Of a DNA stretch of 64,000 nt, positions 1 to 8,018 are shown piece by piece. Location: contig NZ_NIBG01000003.1 in the NCBI RefSeq assembly GCF_002270055.1, positions 1-64,000 on the forward strand. The letters are read 5' to 3'. A program made the translations under genes and the position numbers. The notes under the pieces were generated by a model, which had not been told where the DNA came from, did not search any database, and saw only the letters and a program-made list of their open reading frames with translations. This stretch comes from Anaeromicrobium sediminis. GTDB lineage: Bacteria; Bacillota; Clostridia; Peptostreptococcales; Thermotaleaceae. How positions within the stretch are numbered: the stretch's first letter is position 1; each line of letters opens with the position of its first letter.

Positions 1-18
1 GTCCCTTCCAGGTCGCCA
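1..18 (+). tRNA. 3' end of a clipped tRNA
   Basis: The first 18 bases fit the 3' side of a T-stem, a 7-base acceptor 3' strand, a discriminator base and an encoded CCA. The rest lies outside the window, so the amino acid cannot be assigned. It heads the same tRNA cluster as the three complete tRNAs that follow. Confidence 0.55.
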
Positions 19-103
19 ATTTAAATTTTAAGGTAACTCAGAAACGTGAAGTTACTGAGTACTCCATATCACACCAAATGTGAAATTTGGGTGATTGAAG
101 CAT

Positions 104-179
104 GCTGGTGTGGCTCAATTGGTAGAGCAGCTGACTTGTAATCAGCAGGTTATGGGTTCAAGTCCCTTCACCAGCTCCA
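104..179 (+). tRNA. tRNA-Thr (TGT)
   Basis: A 76-base cloverleaf with acceptor GCTGGTG pairing CACCAGC, anticodon loop CTTGTAA (anticodon TGT), T-loop TTCAAGT and an encoded CCA end. The spacer before it (about 47-101) holds two short hairpins, possibly processing structures between tRNAs. Confidence 0.97.
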
Positions 180-189
180 TACATAAAAT

Positions 190-264
190 GCAGAAGTGGC
201 TCAGTGGTAGAGCATCGCCTTGCCAAGGCGAGGGTCGCGAGTTCGAATCTCGTCTTCTGCTCCA
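190..264 (+). tRNA. tRNA-Gly (GCC)
   Basis: A 75-base cloverleaf with acceptor GCAGAAG pairing CTTCTGC, anticodon loop TTGCCAA (GCC), T-loop TTCGAAT and an encoded CCA. It lies 10 bases after tRNA-Thr and is probably cotranscribed with it. Confidence 0.97.
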
Positions 265-269
265 AATAT

Positions 270-343
270 GCGGATGTAGTTTAGTGGTAAAACTCCAGCC
301 TTCCAAGCTGGTTATGTGAGTTCGATTCTCATCATCCGCTCCA
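270..343 (+). tRNA. tRNA-Gly (TCC)
   Basis: A 74-base cloverleaf with acceptor GCGGATG pairing CATCCGC, anticodon loop CTTCCAA (TCC), T-loop TTCGATT and encoded CCA. This second glycine isoacceptor reads GGA/GGG codons. It is the last gene of the cluster, followed directly by a terminator. Confidence 0.97.
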
Positions 344-346
344 GTA

Positions 347-376
347 AAAACATACCTAAAAGGGTATGTTTTTTTG
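347..376 (+). terminator. Terminator of the tRNA cluster
   Basis: Stem AACATACC / GGGTATGTT with a short A-rich loop, followed by a run of T. It sits four bases after the last tRNA. Confidence 0.9.
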
Positions 377-421
377 TTATATATACAAATACTATGTATA
401 GATTAAGCTTAAGGAGTGTGA

Positions 422-585
422 GCCTATTTCAGTCAAATATATTAAAATTTATTTCCATTGGAGTCACTGTCACATGTGGAAGTGTGATGTCCTAAAAGAA
501 GGTTCAAGATTCATATTAATCTACCCTAGGATGTTGTGACGTTCCCATAATTCCAATAAATTTTAATATATTTTCCTTCATAGGC
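422..585. repeat. Long rod-like imperfect inverted repeat (unknown RNA or MITE)
   Basis: The ends GCCTAT / ATAGGC pair. Inside them a 16-base A/T-rich arm (about 440-455) pairs perfectly with about 556-571, and the centre has further short pairings such as GTCAC/GTGAC and ATGTCCT/AGGAT. The whole folds into one interrupted hairpin of about 164 bases. No T-tract, target-site duplication or open reading frame is evident. It could be a structured RNA of 6S-like shape or a non-autonomous mobile repeat; the sequence alone does not decide. The rest of the 377-883 gap holds nothing else I recognise. Confidence 0.55.
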
Positions 586-883
586 AAGTTACTGTATATA
601 TTCAATTTATAATTGACAAATTTATAGATATACTACTTCCAAACTCAATAAACTTTAGCTACTTACAAGGGAATATAAATGAAAAATTTTTAGAAGGTGG
701 AACATCAGAACATCCTATGTTGTAGACAATTGTGAACCTTCTATGGTAAGTATAATATTCACACTCTATAGTCTGATAGTGACTTACCTTATAAACGTTT
801 TTATTTATATGACCGAAGTAAGTTCACATACATTTAGATTCGACATGGTTTATCTATATAATTACACTAGAAGAGGTGAGGAT

Positions 884-1813
884 ATGAGATGGCAGGATAA
901 GAGGTATCATTCTTTAAATTATGAATTGAGATCTGTCTTTAATGAAAAGATAGGGAAGGTATCATTAGATGGAGGATTTACTTGTCCTAATAGGGATGGG
1001 ACACTGTCTTATGGGGGATGTATATTTTGTAGTGAGAGTGGATCTGGAGAATTTGCTGGTAGTAGGAATATAGCTATTAAAAGGCAGGTGGAAGATCAAA
1101 AGGCTCTATTAGGAGATAAATGGAAGGTGAATAAGTACATAGCTTATTTTCAAAACTATACCAATACATACGATCAGGTAGAAAATTTGAGGCAGAAATA
1201 TTACGATGCATTAAGCTGTGATGGCATAGTGGGATTAGCTATAGGGACTAGACCTGATTGTATAGATGATGACATATTGGATTTGTTAGAAGATATAAAT
1301 AACAAAACTTATTTATGGGTAGAATTAGGTCTTCAGACTATTCATGATCATACGGCTGATTTTATAAATCGGGGATATGATTTAGATATATTCAATAAAA
1401 CGCTGAACAAATTAAAGGATAGAAATATAAGAGTAGTTGTCCATGTTATACTAGGTCTTCCTGGTGAAAGTAAAGAGGAGATGATGGACACTTGTACATA
1501 TTTATCAGATAGAGGGATAGATGGGATTAAGATTCATTTATTACATATATTAAAGGGAACAAAGCTATACGAATATGTATTAGAAAATCCATATGACCCA
1601 TTTGAAAAGGAAGAGTATATAGAATTTGTAGTAGATATATTAGAAAGAATTTCACCTAATATAGTGGTCCATAGGATGACTGGTGACGGCAAAAAGGAAT
1701 TATTATATGAACCCTGGTGGAGTTTAGATAAAAGAGCCATATTAAATGGAATAGATAGGGAACTAAGGGAAAGGGACACATATCAAGGGGCTAAAAATAA
1801 GGATGAGGTTTAA
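884..1813 (+). CDS. TIGR01212-family radical SAM protein (YtqA/YhcC-like)
   Basis: A 309-residue radical SAM protein of the YtqA/YhcC family, whose reaction is not well established. The N-terminal part contains the family's spaced cysteines: Cys in FTCPNRDGT (about residue 28) followed by GGCIFC. This is the long-spaced iron-sulfur motif of the family rather than plain CxxxCxxC. Start: the frame is open further upstream (to 743), but the ATG at 884 has a good site (AGAGGTGAGG) 5 bases away and gives the family's N-terminus MRWQDKRY. The stop lies inside a short convergent terminator shared with the peptidase gene on the other strand. Confidence 0.9.
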   Translation: MRWQDKRYHSLNYELRSVFNEKIGKVSLDGGFTCPNRDGTLSYGGCIFCSESGSGEFAGSRNIAIKRQVEDQKALLGDKWKVNKYIAYFQNYTNTYDQVENLRQKYYDALSCDGIVGLAIGTRPDCIDDDILDLLEDINNKTYLWVELGLQTIHDHTADFINRGYDLDIFNKTLNKLKDRNIRVVVHVILGLPGESKEEMMDTCTYLSDRGIDGIKIHLLHILKGTKLYEYVLENPYDPFEKEEYIEFVVDILERISPNIVVHRMTGDGKKELLYEPWWSLDKRAILNGIDRELRERDTYQGAKNKDEV

Positions 1814-1823
1814 CCTCATCCTA
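1800..1823. terminator. Bidirectional terminator overlapping a stop codon
   Basis: A perfect palindromic stem GGATGAGGTT/AACCTCATCC spans the TAA of the radical SAM gene and lies just before the end of the convergent M42 peptidase gene. T-rich sequence follows on the plus strand. Confidence 0.75.
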
Positions 1824-1830
1824 TTTTACA

Positions 1831-2820
1831 TTATATTTCTTTACTTAATACCTTTGTAAGGAGCTCTACTGCATTGTTAACATCATCTTTAGAAACTACT
1901 TCATTAGGAGTGTGGGCATATCTACAAGCTATAGATAGGGCACCTGAGATTACTCCTGCACGGGATAGATGTATGGCACCTACGTCAGTTCCACCAAAAG
2001 TTAGAACCTCTAATTGATATGGAATGTTATTTTCTTTAGCCGTATTAATTAAAAGGTTTTTCATAACAGGATGGCATAATATAGAATTATCCTTTATCTT
2101 TATAGCGGGGCCATCATGTAAATTTACGGCTAAGTGTTTGCACTTTGGCATATCTCCACAAGAGGTAATATCTAAAGCTATGGCAAGGTCAGGTTCAATG
2201 GCAAAGGCTGCAGTTTTTGCACCGCGTAAGCCCAGTTCTTCTTGAACTGTAAATACGAAATATAGCTCATTAGGAGAGGCGCTTAACCTTTTAATAGTCT
2301 CTATGGCTATATAGCATCCTATTCTATCATCTAAGGCCTTAGTCATAACACTATGGCCTAAGTCTACAAGATCTGAATGGAAGCATGCCACATCACCTAA
2401 ATTAACTTTAGTTAAGGCTTCTTCTTTATCCTTAGCACCTATATCTATGTACATTTTTTCTAACTTTAAATGTTTCATATCTTCCATATGTTCCATATGA
2501 AGTGTACCTATAGTACCATTTGAGAATCTAACCTTTTGGCCAAGGGATACGAAAGGAGATACTCCACCTATATTTGAAAATCTTAAAAATCCTTTATCAT
2601 CAATTCCTGTGATTATTATTCCTATTTCGTCCATATGGGCTGCAATCATAACCTTTTTGCCAGATCCCTTTTTAACTGCAATCAAGTTACCCATAGTATC
2701 TACAGATACTTCATCCACATGATCCTTTACTTCATTTAAAATAACTTCCCTAATAGCTTCTTCGTTACCAGCTGGACCATAGGCATAAGATAGTTTCTTA
2801 ATTAAATCTATATTAAACAT
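1831..2820 (-). CDS. M42 family metallopeptidase (third gene of a tandem trio)
   Basis: A 329-residue cytosolic dinuclear-metal aminopeptidase of family M42, which forms large oligomers that trim peptides. Metal-ligand motifs are visible in order: His-Asp in AAHMDEIG (about residue 62), Asp in ALDDRIG (about 165), the Glu pair in VQEELG (about 197), Asp in ALDITSC and His in YAHTPNE near the end. Its start has a GGAGGAG site and overlaps the upstream paralogue by 8 bases, so the three M42 genes are translationally coupled. The three proteins differ clearly from one another, suggesting different peptide preferences rather than recent duplication. Confidence 0.95.
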   Translation of the reverse strand: MFNIDLIKKLSYAYGPAGNEEAIREVILNEVKDHVDEVSVDTMGNLIAVKKGSGKKVMIAAHMDEIGIIITGIDDKGFLRFSNIGGVSPFVSLGQKVRFSNGTIGTLHMEHMEDMKHLKLEKMYIDIGAKDKEEALTKVNLGDVACFHSDLVDLGHSVMTKALDDRIGCYIAIETIKRLSASPNELYFVFTVQEELGLRGAKTAAFAIEPDLAIALDITSCGDMPKCKHLAVNLHDGPAIKIKDNSILCHPVMKNLLINTAKENNIPYQLEVLTFGGTDVGAIHLSRAGVISGALSIACRYAHTPNEVVSKDDVNNAVELLTKVLSKEI

Positions 2821-3841
2821 TTACGAACTCCTCCTTTTTTATGTCTTTTAAAAATTCATCTAAAAGTTTTTTAGAGTTATTAAAATCTCTTTTACTTATT
2901 ACAGATACAGGTGAATGAAGGTATCTACAAGGCATTGATATACAAGCCGTAGGAATACCATTTTTAGATAAATGAATTTGACCTGAATCATTTCCGCCCT
3001 TTGGAACTTGTTTAAATTGGTATGAAATATTATTATCCTTAGCCACACCAATTAATCTATTTGTAACAGCCTTACTATAGTATGTAACCCTATCTAATAC
3101 GGAAAAGGCAGGGCCACCGTGCATTTTTGTTACAAAATCAGGTTCTTCTACTTTATCTAAATCAAAGCAAGAAGTGGTTTCTATCACTATTGCTAAATCT
3201 GAATCTAATCTATAGGAGTAAGGAGCAGCCCCTCTAAGTCCAACCTCTTCTTGCACAGAAAATACTGCATAAATGGTGGAGTCATAATTATTCTTTAAAA
3301 GGTCCATAATAATAGCACAACCAGCTCTATCATCTAGGGCCTTGGCTTTTATTAAATCATCTCCAAATTCCACGTAGTCACTTAAAAAACATATATAATC
3401 TCCTGGAGACACATGCTTTTTCCCATCATCTTTAGATTTAGCACCAATATCTATATATAAGTCTTTAGACTTTAGAGGAACAGTTCTTTCTTTTGGTGTT
3501 TGTAAGTGAATGGCCTTAGCACCAATAACACCAGTGATTTTTTTATCTCCTATGGAAACGGGCTTAGAAACTAATACCTTATCGTCTATTCCACCAACCT
3601 TTAAGAACTTAACAAAGCCCTTATCATTTATGGATTTAACCATTAAACCCACTTCGTCCATATGTGCTGATAACATTACCTTTGGATAATTTTCTTTACC
3701 ATGTTTAATGGCTATTAAGTTTCCCAATCTATCAATTTTGATTTCATCCACATGATCTTTTATTTCTTCCTTTATAAAGTTTCTAACAGCATCTTCATTA
3801 CCAGATACTCCATTTAAGCTAGTTAATTTTTCTAAAAGCAT
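2813..3841 (-). CDS. M42 family metallopeptidase (second gene of the trio)
   Basis: A 342-residue M42 aminopeptidase with SAHMDEVG, ALDDRAG, VQEEVGLRG and a C-terminal HSPVS. At the position where its neighbours have a metal-binding Asp (ALDIT, AVDVG) this copy has Glu (IVIETTSC). Glu at this place is known in other M42 members, so the enzyme may well be active but of another subgroup. It overlaps the genes on both sides by 8-10 bases and has a GGAGG site. Likely role: peptide breakdown feeding the amino-acid fermentation encoded elsewhere in the window (inference). Confidence 0.94.
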   Translation of the reverse strand: MLLEKLTSLNGVSGNEDAVRNFIKEEIKDHVDEIKIDRLGNLIAIKHGKENYPKVMLSAHMDEVGLMVKSINDKGFVKFLKVGGIDDKVLVSKPVSIGDKKITGVIGAKAIHLQTPKERTVPLKSKDLYIDIGAKSKDDGKKHVSPGDYICFLSDYVEFGDDLIKAKALDDRAGCAIIMDLLKNNYDSTIYAVFSVQEEVGLRGAAPYSYRLDSDLAIVIETTSCFDLDKVEEPDFVTKMHGGPAFSVLDRVTYYSKAVTNRLIGVAKDNNISYQFKQVPKGGNDSGQIHLSKNGIPTACISMPCRYLHSPVSVISKRDFNNSKKLLDEFLKDIKKEEFVNV

Positions 3842-4878
3842 AGTAATTCCTCCAAATCAATATTATCTAGGCTTAATATGAAATAAGCTAAAAGCTTACC
3901 TACATTTTTAATATCTTCCATTGATAGAGTCTCTACTGAAGTATGCATATATCTAAGTGGAATAGATAAAAGAGCAGTTGCTATTCCGCATCTGGAAATT
4001 TGTATAGATCTTGTATCTGTTCCAGAGTTACCTGGAACTAAATCTACTTGATATGGGATATTGTGTTCTTTGGCAAGTTCGATTAATTTTTTATGAAGCT
4101 TTGGATGAATATTGGCACCAAAAGCAATACCAACTCCCTTTGATAAATCAAGAGTCTCATCCTTTGGTAGTTCTGGAGTAGAACCAAATCCCACATCAAC
4201 GGCAATACCAATATCTGGATTGATGTTAAATGCACTTACTATGGCTCCCCTAGTACCAACTTCTTCTTGTACAGTACAAACTCCATATACATCTATAGAA
4301 TGGTTCATCTTCTTTAAGATTTCAAAACAATGAAGCATGGCTAAAACACCAGCTCTATCATCCATTGCTTTAGAAGAATAAAAATCATTTTGAAGTTTTA
4401 GCATATGCCTTTTTACTGTTATAGGGTCTCCTATGGACACGACTTTTTTAGCTTCCTCTTTAGATAAACCTATATCTATACGCATATCTTCCATTTTAGG
4501 AGCTTTCTTCTTGTCTTCTTCATTTTGAATATGGGGTGGCTTTGTAGCCACAATACCAAAAACTTTTTCTCTACCATGAACTATTACTTCTTGGGCAGGT
4601 AGGGTTCTATAGTCATAACCACCTATGTTTGTAAATTGAACAAATCCCGCATCATCAATGTCTTTTACCATAAGGCCTATTTCGTCCATATGGGCAGCTA
4701 ACATTACTTTTTTGTGACCACCTCTTGAAATGTGTGCAATCATATTTCCTAAGGGGTCTGACTGGATGTCATCGCATAAATCAAAGAACAGATCTTTAGC
4801 TTGGGCAAAGATATTTTCTTCAAAACCAGATACACCATCTGTTTCTACTAATTTTTTTAACTTATCCGCTAGTTCCAT
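3832..4878 (-). CDS. M42 family metallopeptidase (first gene of the trio)
   Basis: A 348-residue M42 aminopeptidase with AAHMDEIG, AMDDRAG, VQEEVGTRG, AVDVG and C-terminal YMHTSVE as metal and catalytic motifs. It is the promoter-proximal gene of the three. An AAAGGAGG site precedes the ATG, and a TATAAT-like -10 on the minus strand lies about 30 bases upstream (4908-4913). Confidence 0.95.
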   Translation of the reverse strand: MELADKLKKLVETDGVSGFEENIFAQAKDLFFDLCDDIQSDPLGNMIAHISRGGHKKVMLAAHMDEIGLMVKDIDDAGFVQFTNIGGYDYRTLPAQEVIVHGREKVFGIVATKPPHIQNEEDKKKAPKMEDMRIDIGLSKEEAKKVVSIGDPITVKRHMLKLQNDFYSSKAMDDRAGVLAMLHCFEILKKMNHSIDVYGVCTVQEEVGTRGAIVSAFNINPDIGIAVDVGFGSTPELPKDETLDLSKGVGIAFGANIHPKLHKKLIELAKEHNIPYQVDLVPGNSGTDTRSIQISRCGIATALLSIPLRYMHTSVETLSMEDIKNVGKLLAYFILSLDNIDLEELLCF

Positions 4879-4907
4879 TTTATACCTCCTTTACGTGTAC
4901 ATAGAAT

Positions 4908-4913
4908 ATTATA
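4908..4913 (-). promoter_or_regulatory. Probable -10 box of the M42 operon
   Basis: On the minus strand the sequence reads TATAAT about 30 bases before the first M42 start codon. The -35 is poor (TTTGTC with short spacing), so only the -10 is supported. Confidence 0.45.
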
Positions 4914-4915
4914 CC

Positions 4916-4951
4916 AAAAAAAACGATAGACAAAGATATTCTTTGCCTATC
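4916..4951 (-). terminator. Terminator after the phosphoglycerate mutase gene
   Basis: On the minus strand GATAGGCAAAGA / TCTTTGTCTATC forms a strong stem followed by eight T. It separates the mutase gene from the M42 operon on the same strand. Confidence 0.88.
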
Positions 4952-4978
4952 AGTTTTGTATCTTGACAAAGTTTTGCT

Positions 4979-6196
4979 TTACGCACCGAATTTATCTAAT
5001 CTCTTAGCATTAGCTAAAAGTAGGCCCATTAAATATTTACTTTCAAAAAATCCTAGGCCACCTTTGTTACAACAATTCTCATGAAAATATTTTGCATCAT
5101 CCGTACCGCAAAAACGACTATGTATAAGCAGTGGAACTGGATGCCAACTATGGGAGCGCATAGGGCAAGGGGACGAATGATCTGCCGTTATGGCTAATAC
5201 ATCAGGTTTATTTTGTAACAGTATTGGTAAATATTTATCTACTTCTTCTATGTGCCTTACTTTATCCAAGAAGTCACCATCTTCACCAGCCTGGTCTGTA
5301 CCCTTTATATGGATAAAGAAAAAGTCATATTTTGCTTTAGATTGGACATATGTATTAAAGAGACTTTCAATAGTATCACCTGTAGGAAGTAAAGTCATTC
5401 CCAATAAGGATGAAATTCCTTTATACATGGGATAAGAAGCAATGGCTGCTGATTCTAATAAATATTTATCTCTCATGGATGTAAGTTCAGGCCTTGATGC
5501 TATTCCCCTCATTAAAAAACCATTGGCTGGATGATCATCCTTAATTAATTCATACCCCTTTTTCATAAACTTATTAATAACATTTGCTAAAAACTGAGAA
5601 TTCTCATCTTCACCCTTAGCTTCTCTAGGAGCCTTTCCTTCAGCTAGTGGATCTACATCATTTATGGATGAACCTAATTTCTTATCCTTACTTCTAAATA
5701 CAGTAACAAATCTATGTCCCTTTCCAGGCTCTATAATAATTTCTACGCCATCAATCTCTTTTATAGTCCTTAATTTTTCACAAAGACGTTCTGTTTCTTC
5801 TGTGGGAATTCTTCCTGCCCGTCTATCTGTCACAAGCCCATTTTCATCCATAGATGAAAAGTTGCATCTTGCAGCCACATCACCCCACTCTAAATTAAAT
5901 CCTATACCAACTGCTTCTAGGACACCACGGCCTATTTGAACGTCAAAGGGATCATATCCAAATAAGCTAGTATGTCCTGGTCCACTACCTGGTGTTATTC
6001 CAGGCAGTACTGGATACATTCTTCCTAAGGAAGATTCTCGTGCCAATTTATCTAAATTGGGAGTGTGAGCATATTCTAAAGGAGTTCTATTTCCAAATTC
6101 TTTATTTCTAATATCTCCCACACCATCCATTACTAATAGGACAATGGTAGAATTATTAGTTTTTACAGTATCAGATATTACTTGTTCATAGTTCAT
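4979..6196 (-). CDS. apgM: Archaeal-type cofactor-independent phosphoglycerate mutase
   Basis: A 405-residue protein of the ApgM branch of the alkaline phosphatase superfamily, which interconverts 3- and 2-phosphoglycerate in glycolysis. Visible motifs are the metal-binding VLLVMDGVGD near the N-terminus, TPNLDKLA, the nucleophile region GSGPGHTSLFGYDP and C-terminal TADHSSPCP. The frame is open for 40 more codons upstream, but that stretch is Tyr/Phe-rich and unlike the family. The ATG at 6196 has a weak purine-rich site (AGAGTG), so the start is the least certain part. This type is common in archaea and scattered in anaerobic bacteria. Confidence 0.9.
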   Translation of the reverse strand: MNYEQVISDTVKTNNSTIVLLVMDGVGDIRNKEFGNRTPLEYAHTPNLDKLARESSLGRMYPVLPGITPGSGPGHTSLFGYDPFDVQIGRGVLEAVGIGFNLEWGDVAARCNFSSMDENGLVTDRRAGRIPTEETERLCEKLRTIKEIDGVEIIIEPGKGHRFVTVFRSKDKKLGSSINDVDPLAEGKAPREAKGEDENSQFLANVINKFMKKGYELIKDDHPANGFLMRGIASRPELTSMRDKYLLESAAIASYPMYKGISSLLGMTLLPTGDTIESLFNTYVQSKAKYDFFFIHIKGTDQAGEDGDFLDKVRHIEEVDKYLPILLQNKPDVLAITADHSSPCPMRSHSWHPVPLLIHSRFCGTDDAKYFHENCCNKGGLGFFESKYLMGLLLANAKRLDKFGA

Positions 6197-6279
6197 ATAA
6201 TCACTCTTTCTTTCTATAATTTTAAAATATAAGGATACTAGTAATATTTTGTACAGAGAGGAATAAAAATATATATATA

Positions 6280-6443
6280 AACCCAGATTAGTCATAGAAA
6301 GTTTGAAGATATGCAAGTAGTTTTGACTCTAAGATGTTTATCAGGTTCGAAGACATACCAATACGGTACGTTGAGAATTTGATGAATAGATTAGAATCAA
6401 AAGGACCTAGCAGAGTTTTGAATTTTATATGACTAATCTGGGT
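6280..6443. mobile_element. MITE-like element with 17-bp perfect terminal inverted repeats
   Basis: The ends read AACCCAGATTAGTCATA and its exact reverse complement, about 164 bases apart. The interior holds a 32-codon open frame (6334-6432) beginning MFIRFEDIPIRY and ending inside the right repeat, possibly the remnant of a transposase or captured gene. It sits between the mutase promoter region and TspO. No transposase is present, so it would depend on a partner elsewhere. A target duplication was not clear. Confidence 0.65.
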
Positions 6444-6496
6444 TAAATGTAATAAGACTGTTTTTTTATCAGTTTATTGGAAACGGAGGGATTATT

Positions 6497-6988
6497 ATTT
6501 TCAAGGTTAGGGGAAAAATAAATTATTTTGCTGCTTTAGTGTGTATATTCATAGCTGAAATAACAGGCCTTTTAAGTAGTTATTTTACTAGAGGTTCCAT
6601 GAGGGGCTTTTATTCTGAATTAGCAAAACCTGTCTTTGCTCCACCGACCTGGCTATTTGCAGTAGTATGGCCCATATTATATTTACTTATGGGTATAGCT
6701 TCTTACAGAATATGGATGATGAAAAGATATGACAAGAGAGCTAAAAAAGCTTTATTCTATTATGGACTTCAATTATTTATAAACTTTACTTGGAGTATTA
6801 TATTCTTTGGAATGAATAGGATAGGATTGGCTATAATATGTATTATTATATTATTGGGTTTAATAATAATTACTACTAAAATATTTGGTAGAATTGACAA
6901 AGTAGCTAGAAATTTAATGATACCTTACATAATATGGGTGGCCTTTGCTACTATACTTAATATAACCATATGGTGTATGAATATGTAA
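6497..6988 (+). CDS. TspO/MBR family membrane protein
   Basis: A TspO (translocator/benzodiazepine receptor) homologue, a five-helix membrane protein that binds tetrapyrroles. Seen: the conserved PVFAPPTWLFAVVWPILY segment, the aromatic-rich W..FF motif in helix 3-4 and a C-terminal helix with NITIW. Start: an unambiguous GTG lies at 6539, but that would cut helix 1 and has no ribosome site. A strong CGGAGGG at 6485-6490 points to an ATT codon at 6497, giving a complete first helix and about 163 residues. ATT initiation is rare, so the start should be treated as a hypothesis; the minimum certain span is 6539-6988. Confidence 0.88.
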   Translation: MFKVRGKINYFAALVCIFIAEITGLLSSYFTRGSMRGFYSELAKPVFAPPTWLFAVVWPILYLLMGIASYRIWMMKRYDKRAKKALFYYGLQLFINFTWSIIFFGMNRIGLAIICIIILLGLIIITTKIFGRIDKVARNLMIPYIIWVAFATILNITIWCMNM

Positions 6989-7048
6989 CAACATAAAAGT
7001 ACATTTCCTGGGAAATTTAAGGGGAAAATAATGTAGAATGAAAGGATA

Positions 7049-7084
7049 AAAGGAAAAACTTAGTAAAAGTTTTCCTTTTTTTAT
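7049..7084 (+). terminator. Terminator after tspO
   Basis: Stem AAAGGAAAAACT / AAGTTTTCCTTT with a small loop and a run of T. Confidence 0.85.
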
Positions 7085-7107
7085 TAATAAAATATTATCA
7101 ATAACAC

Positions 7108-7136
7108 TTGAAGGGTTATCATATTAATATTAGAAT
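7108..7136 (+). promoter_or_regulatory. Probable vegetative promoter of cdaA-cdaR
   Basis: TTGAAG and TAGAAT hexamers are separated by 17 bases, about 50 bases before the cdaA start. The match to the sigma-A consensus is 4/6 and 5/6. Confidence 0.55.
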
Positions 7137-7184
7137 ATTAGTATACTAAAAAATTATTATGAATGGCGAAAAGAGGTGGTAATT

Positions 7185-8018
7185 TTGGATGGAGTTTTAG
7201 AGATTTTTTTAAACATAGGAATAAGGGATATTCTAGATATGGCTATTGTGGCCTTTGTTTTTTATAAGTTATTAATGCTTATAAGACATACTAGTGCAGA
7301 ACAATTAATAAAGGGAATATTAGTATTATTAATTGCCACCAAATTAAGTGACTGGATGGGATTTTATGTAACTAACTGGATACTTAAAAATACTATGACA
7401 GTGGGAGTAATTGCCCTACTTATAGTGTTTCAACCTGAGTTGAGACGCGCACTTGAACACATTGGTAGAAGTAAACTATTTTTAAACTCCATAATGGAGC
7501 TAGATACGGAACAAATAGAGAAATATTCTGATAGGATAGTAGATGCTGTATTTAATTTGGGTAAGGACAAAATAGGTGCATTAATAGTAATGGAAGGTGA
7601 AACGGGACTTTCTGATGTAATCGAAACGGGAACCATCATAAACGGAGAAATTTCTACGGAATTATTAATTAATATTTTTATACCTAATACTCCTCTTCAT
7701 GATGGTGCTGTTATTGTTAGAAATGGAAAGATTATGGCAGCAGGATGTGTTCTACCTTTAACCTCTAATCCTAACATAAGTAAGAAGTTAGGAACAAGAC
7801 ATAGGGCTGGTATTGGAGTCACAGAAAAATCTGATGCCCTGACAATTATGGTGTCAGAGGAAACTGGAGCCATATCAGTAGCTAGGGAAGGTAAATTGAC
7901 GAGATTTGTAGATGAAAGACTATTGAGAGCAATAATAAAAAATGCATATGAGCAAGAGGAAAGGCAGCCTTTATTAAGGATGATATGGAGGCGAAAGAAT
8001 GACAAAGATAAAAAATAA
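7185..8018 (+). CDS. cdaA: Diadenylate cyclase CdaA
   Basis: A 277-residue membrane-bound diadenylate cyclase that makes c-di-AMP from two ATP. About three N-terminal membrane segments are followed by the DAC domain with the DGA motif (LHDGAVIV, about residue 173) and the RHR motif (GTRHRAGIGVTE, about 203). The TTG at 7185 lies 6 bases after AGAGGTGG and is preferred over the in-frame GTG at 7176, which falls inside the ribosome site. It overlaps cdaR by 20 bases. In most Firmicutes cdaA-cdaR-glmM form one operon; here glmM is displaced by 5.7 kb. Confidence 0.96.
   Translation: MDGVLEIFLNIGIRDILDMAIVAFVFYKLLMLIRHTSAEQLIKGILVLLIATKLSDWMGFYVTNWILKNTMTVGVIALLIVFQPELRRALEHIGRSKLFLNSIMELDTEQIEKYSDRIVDAVFNLGKDKIGALIVMEGETGLSDVIETGTIINGEISTELLINIFIPNTPLHDGAVIVRNGKIMAAGCVLPLTSNPNISKKLGTRHRAGIGVTEKSDALTIMVSEETGAISVAREGKLTRFVDERLLRAIIKNAYEQEERQPLLRMIWRRKNDKDKK

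Noticed and set aside
95-319. 74-residue open frame across the tRNA genes
   Set aside because: It lies entirely over three clear tRNA genes and has no protein-like character.
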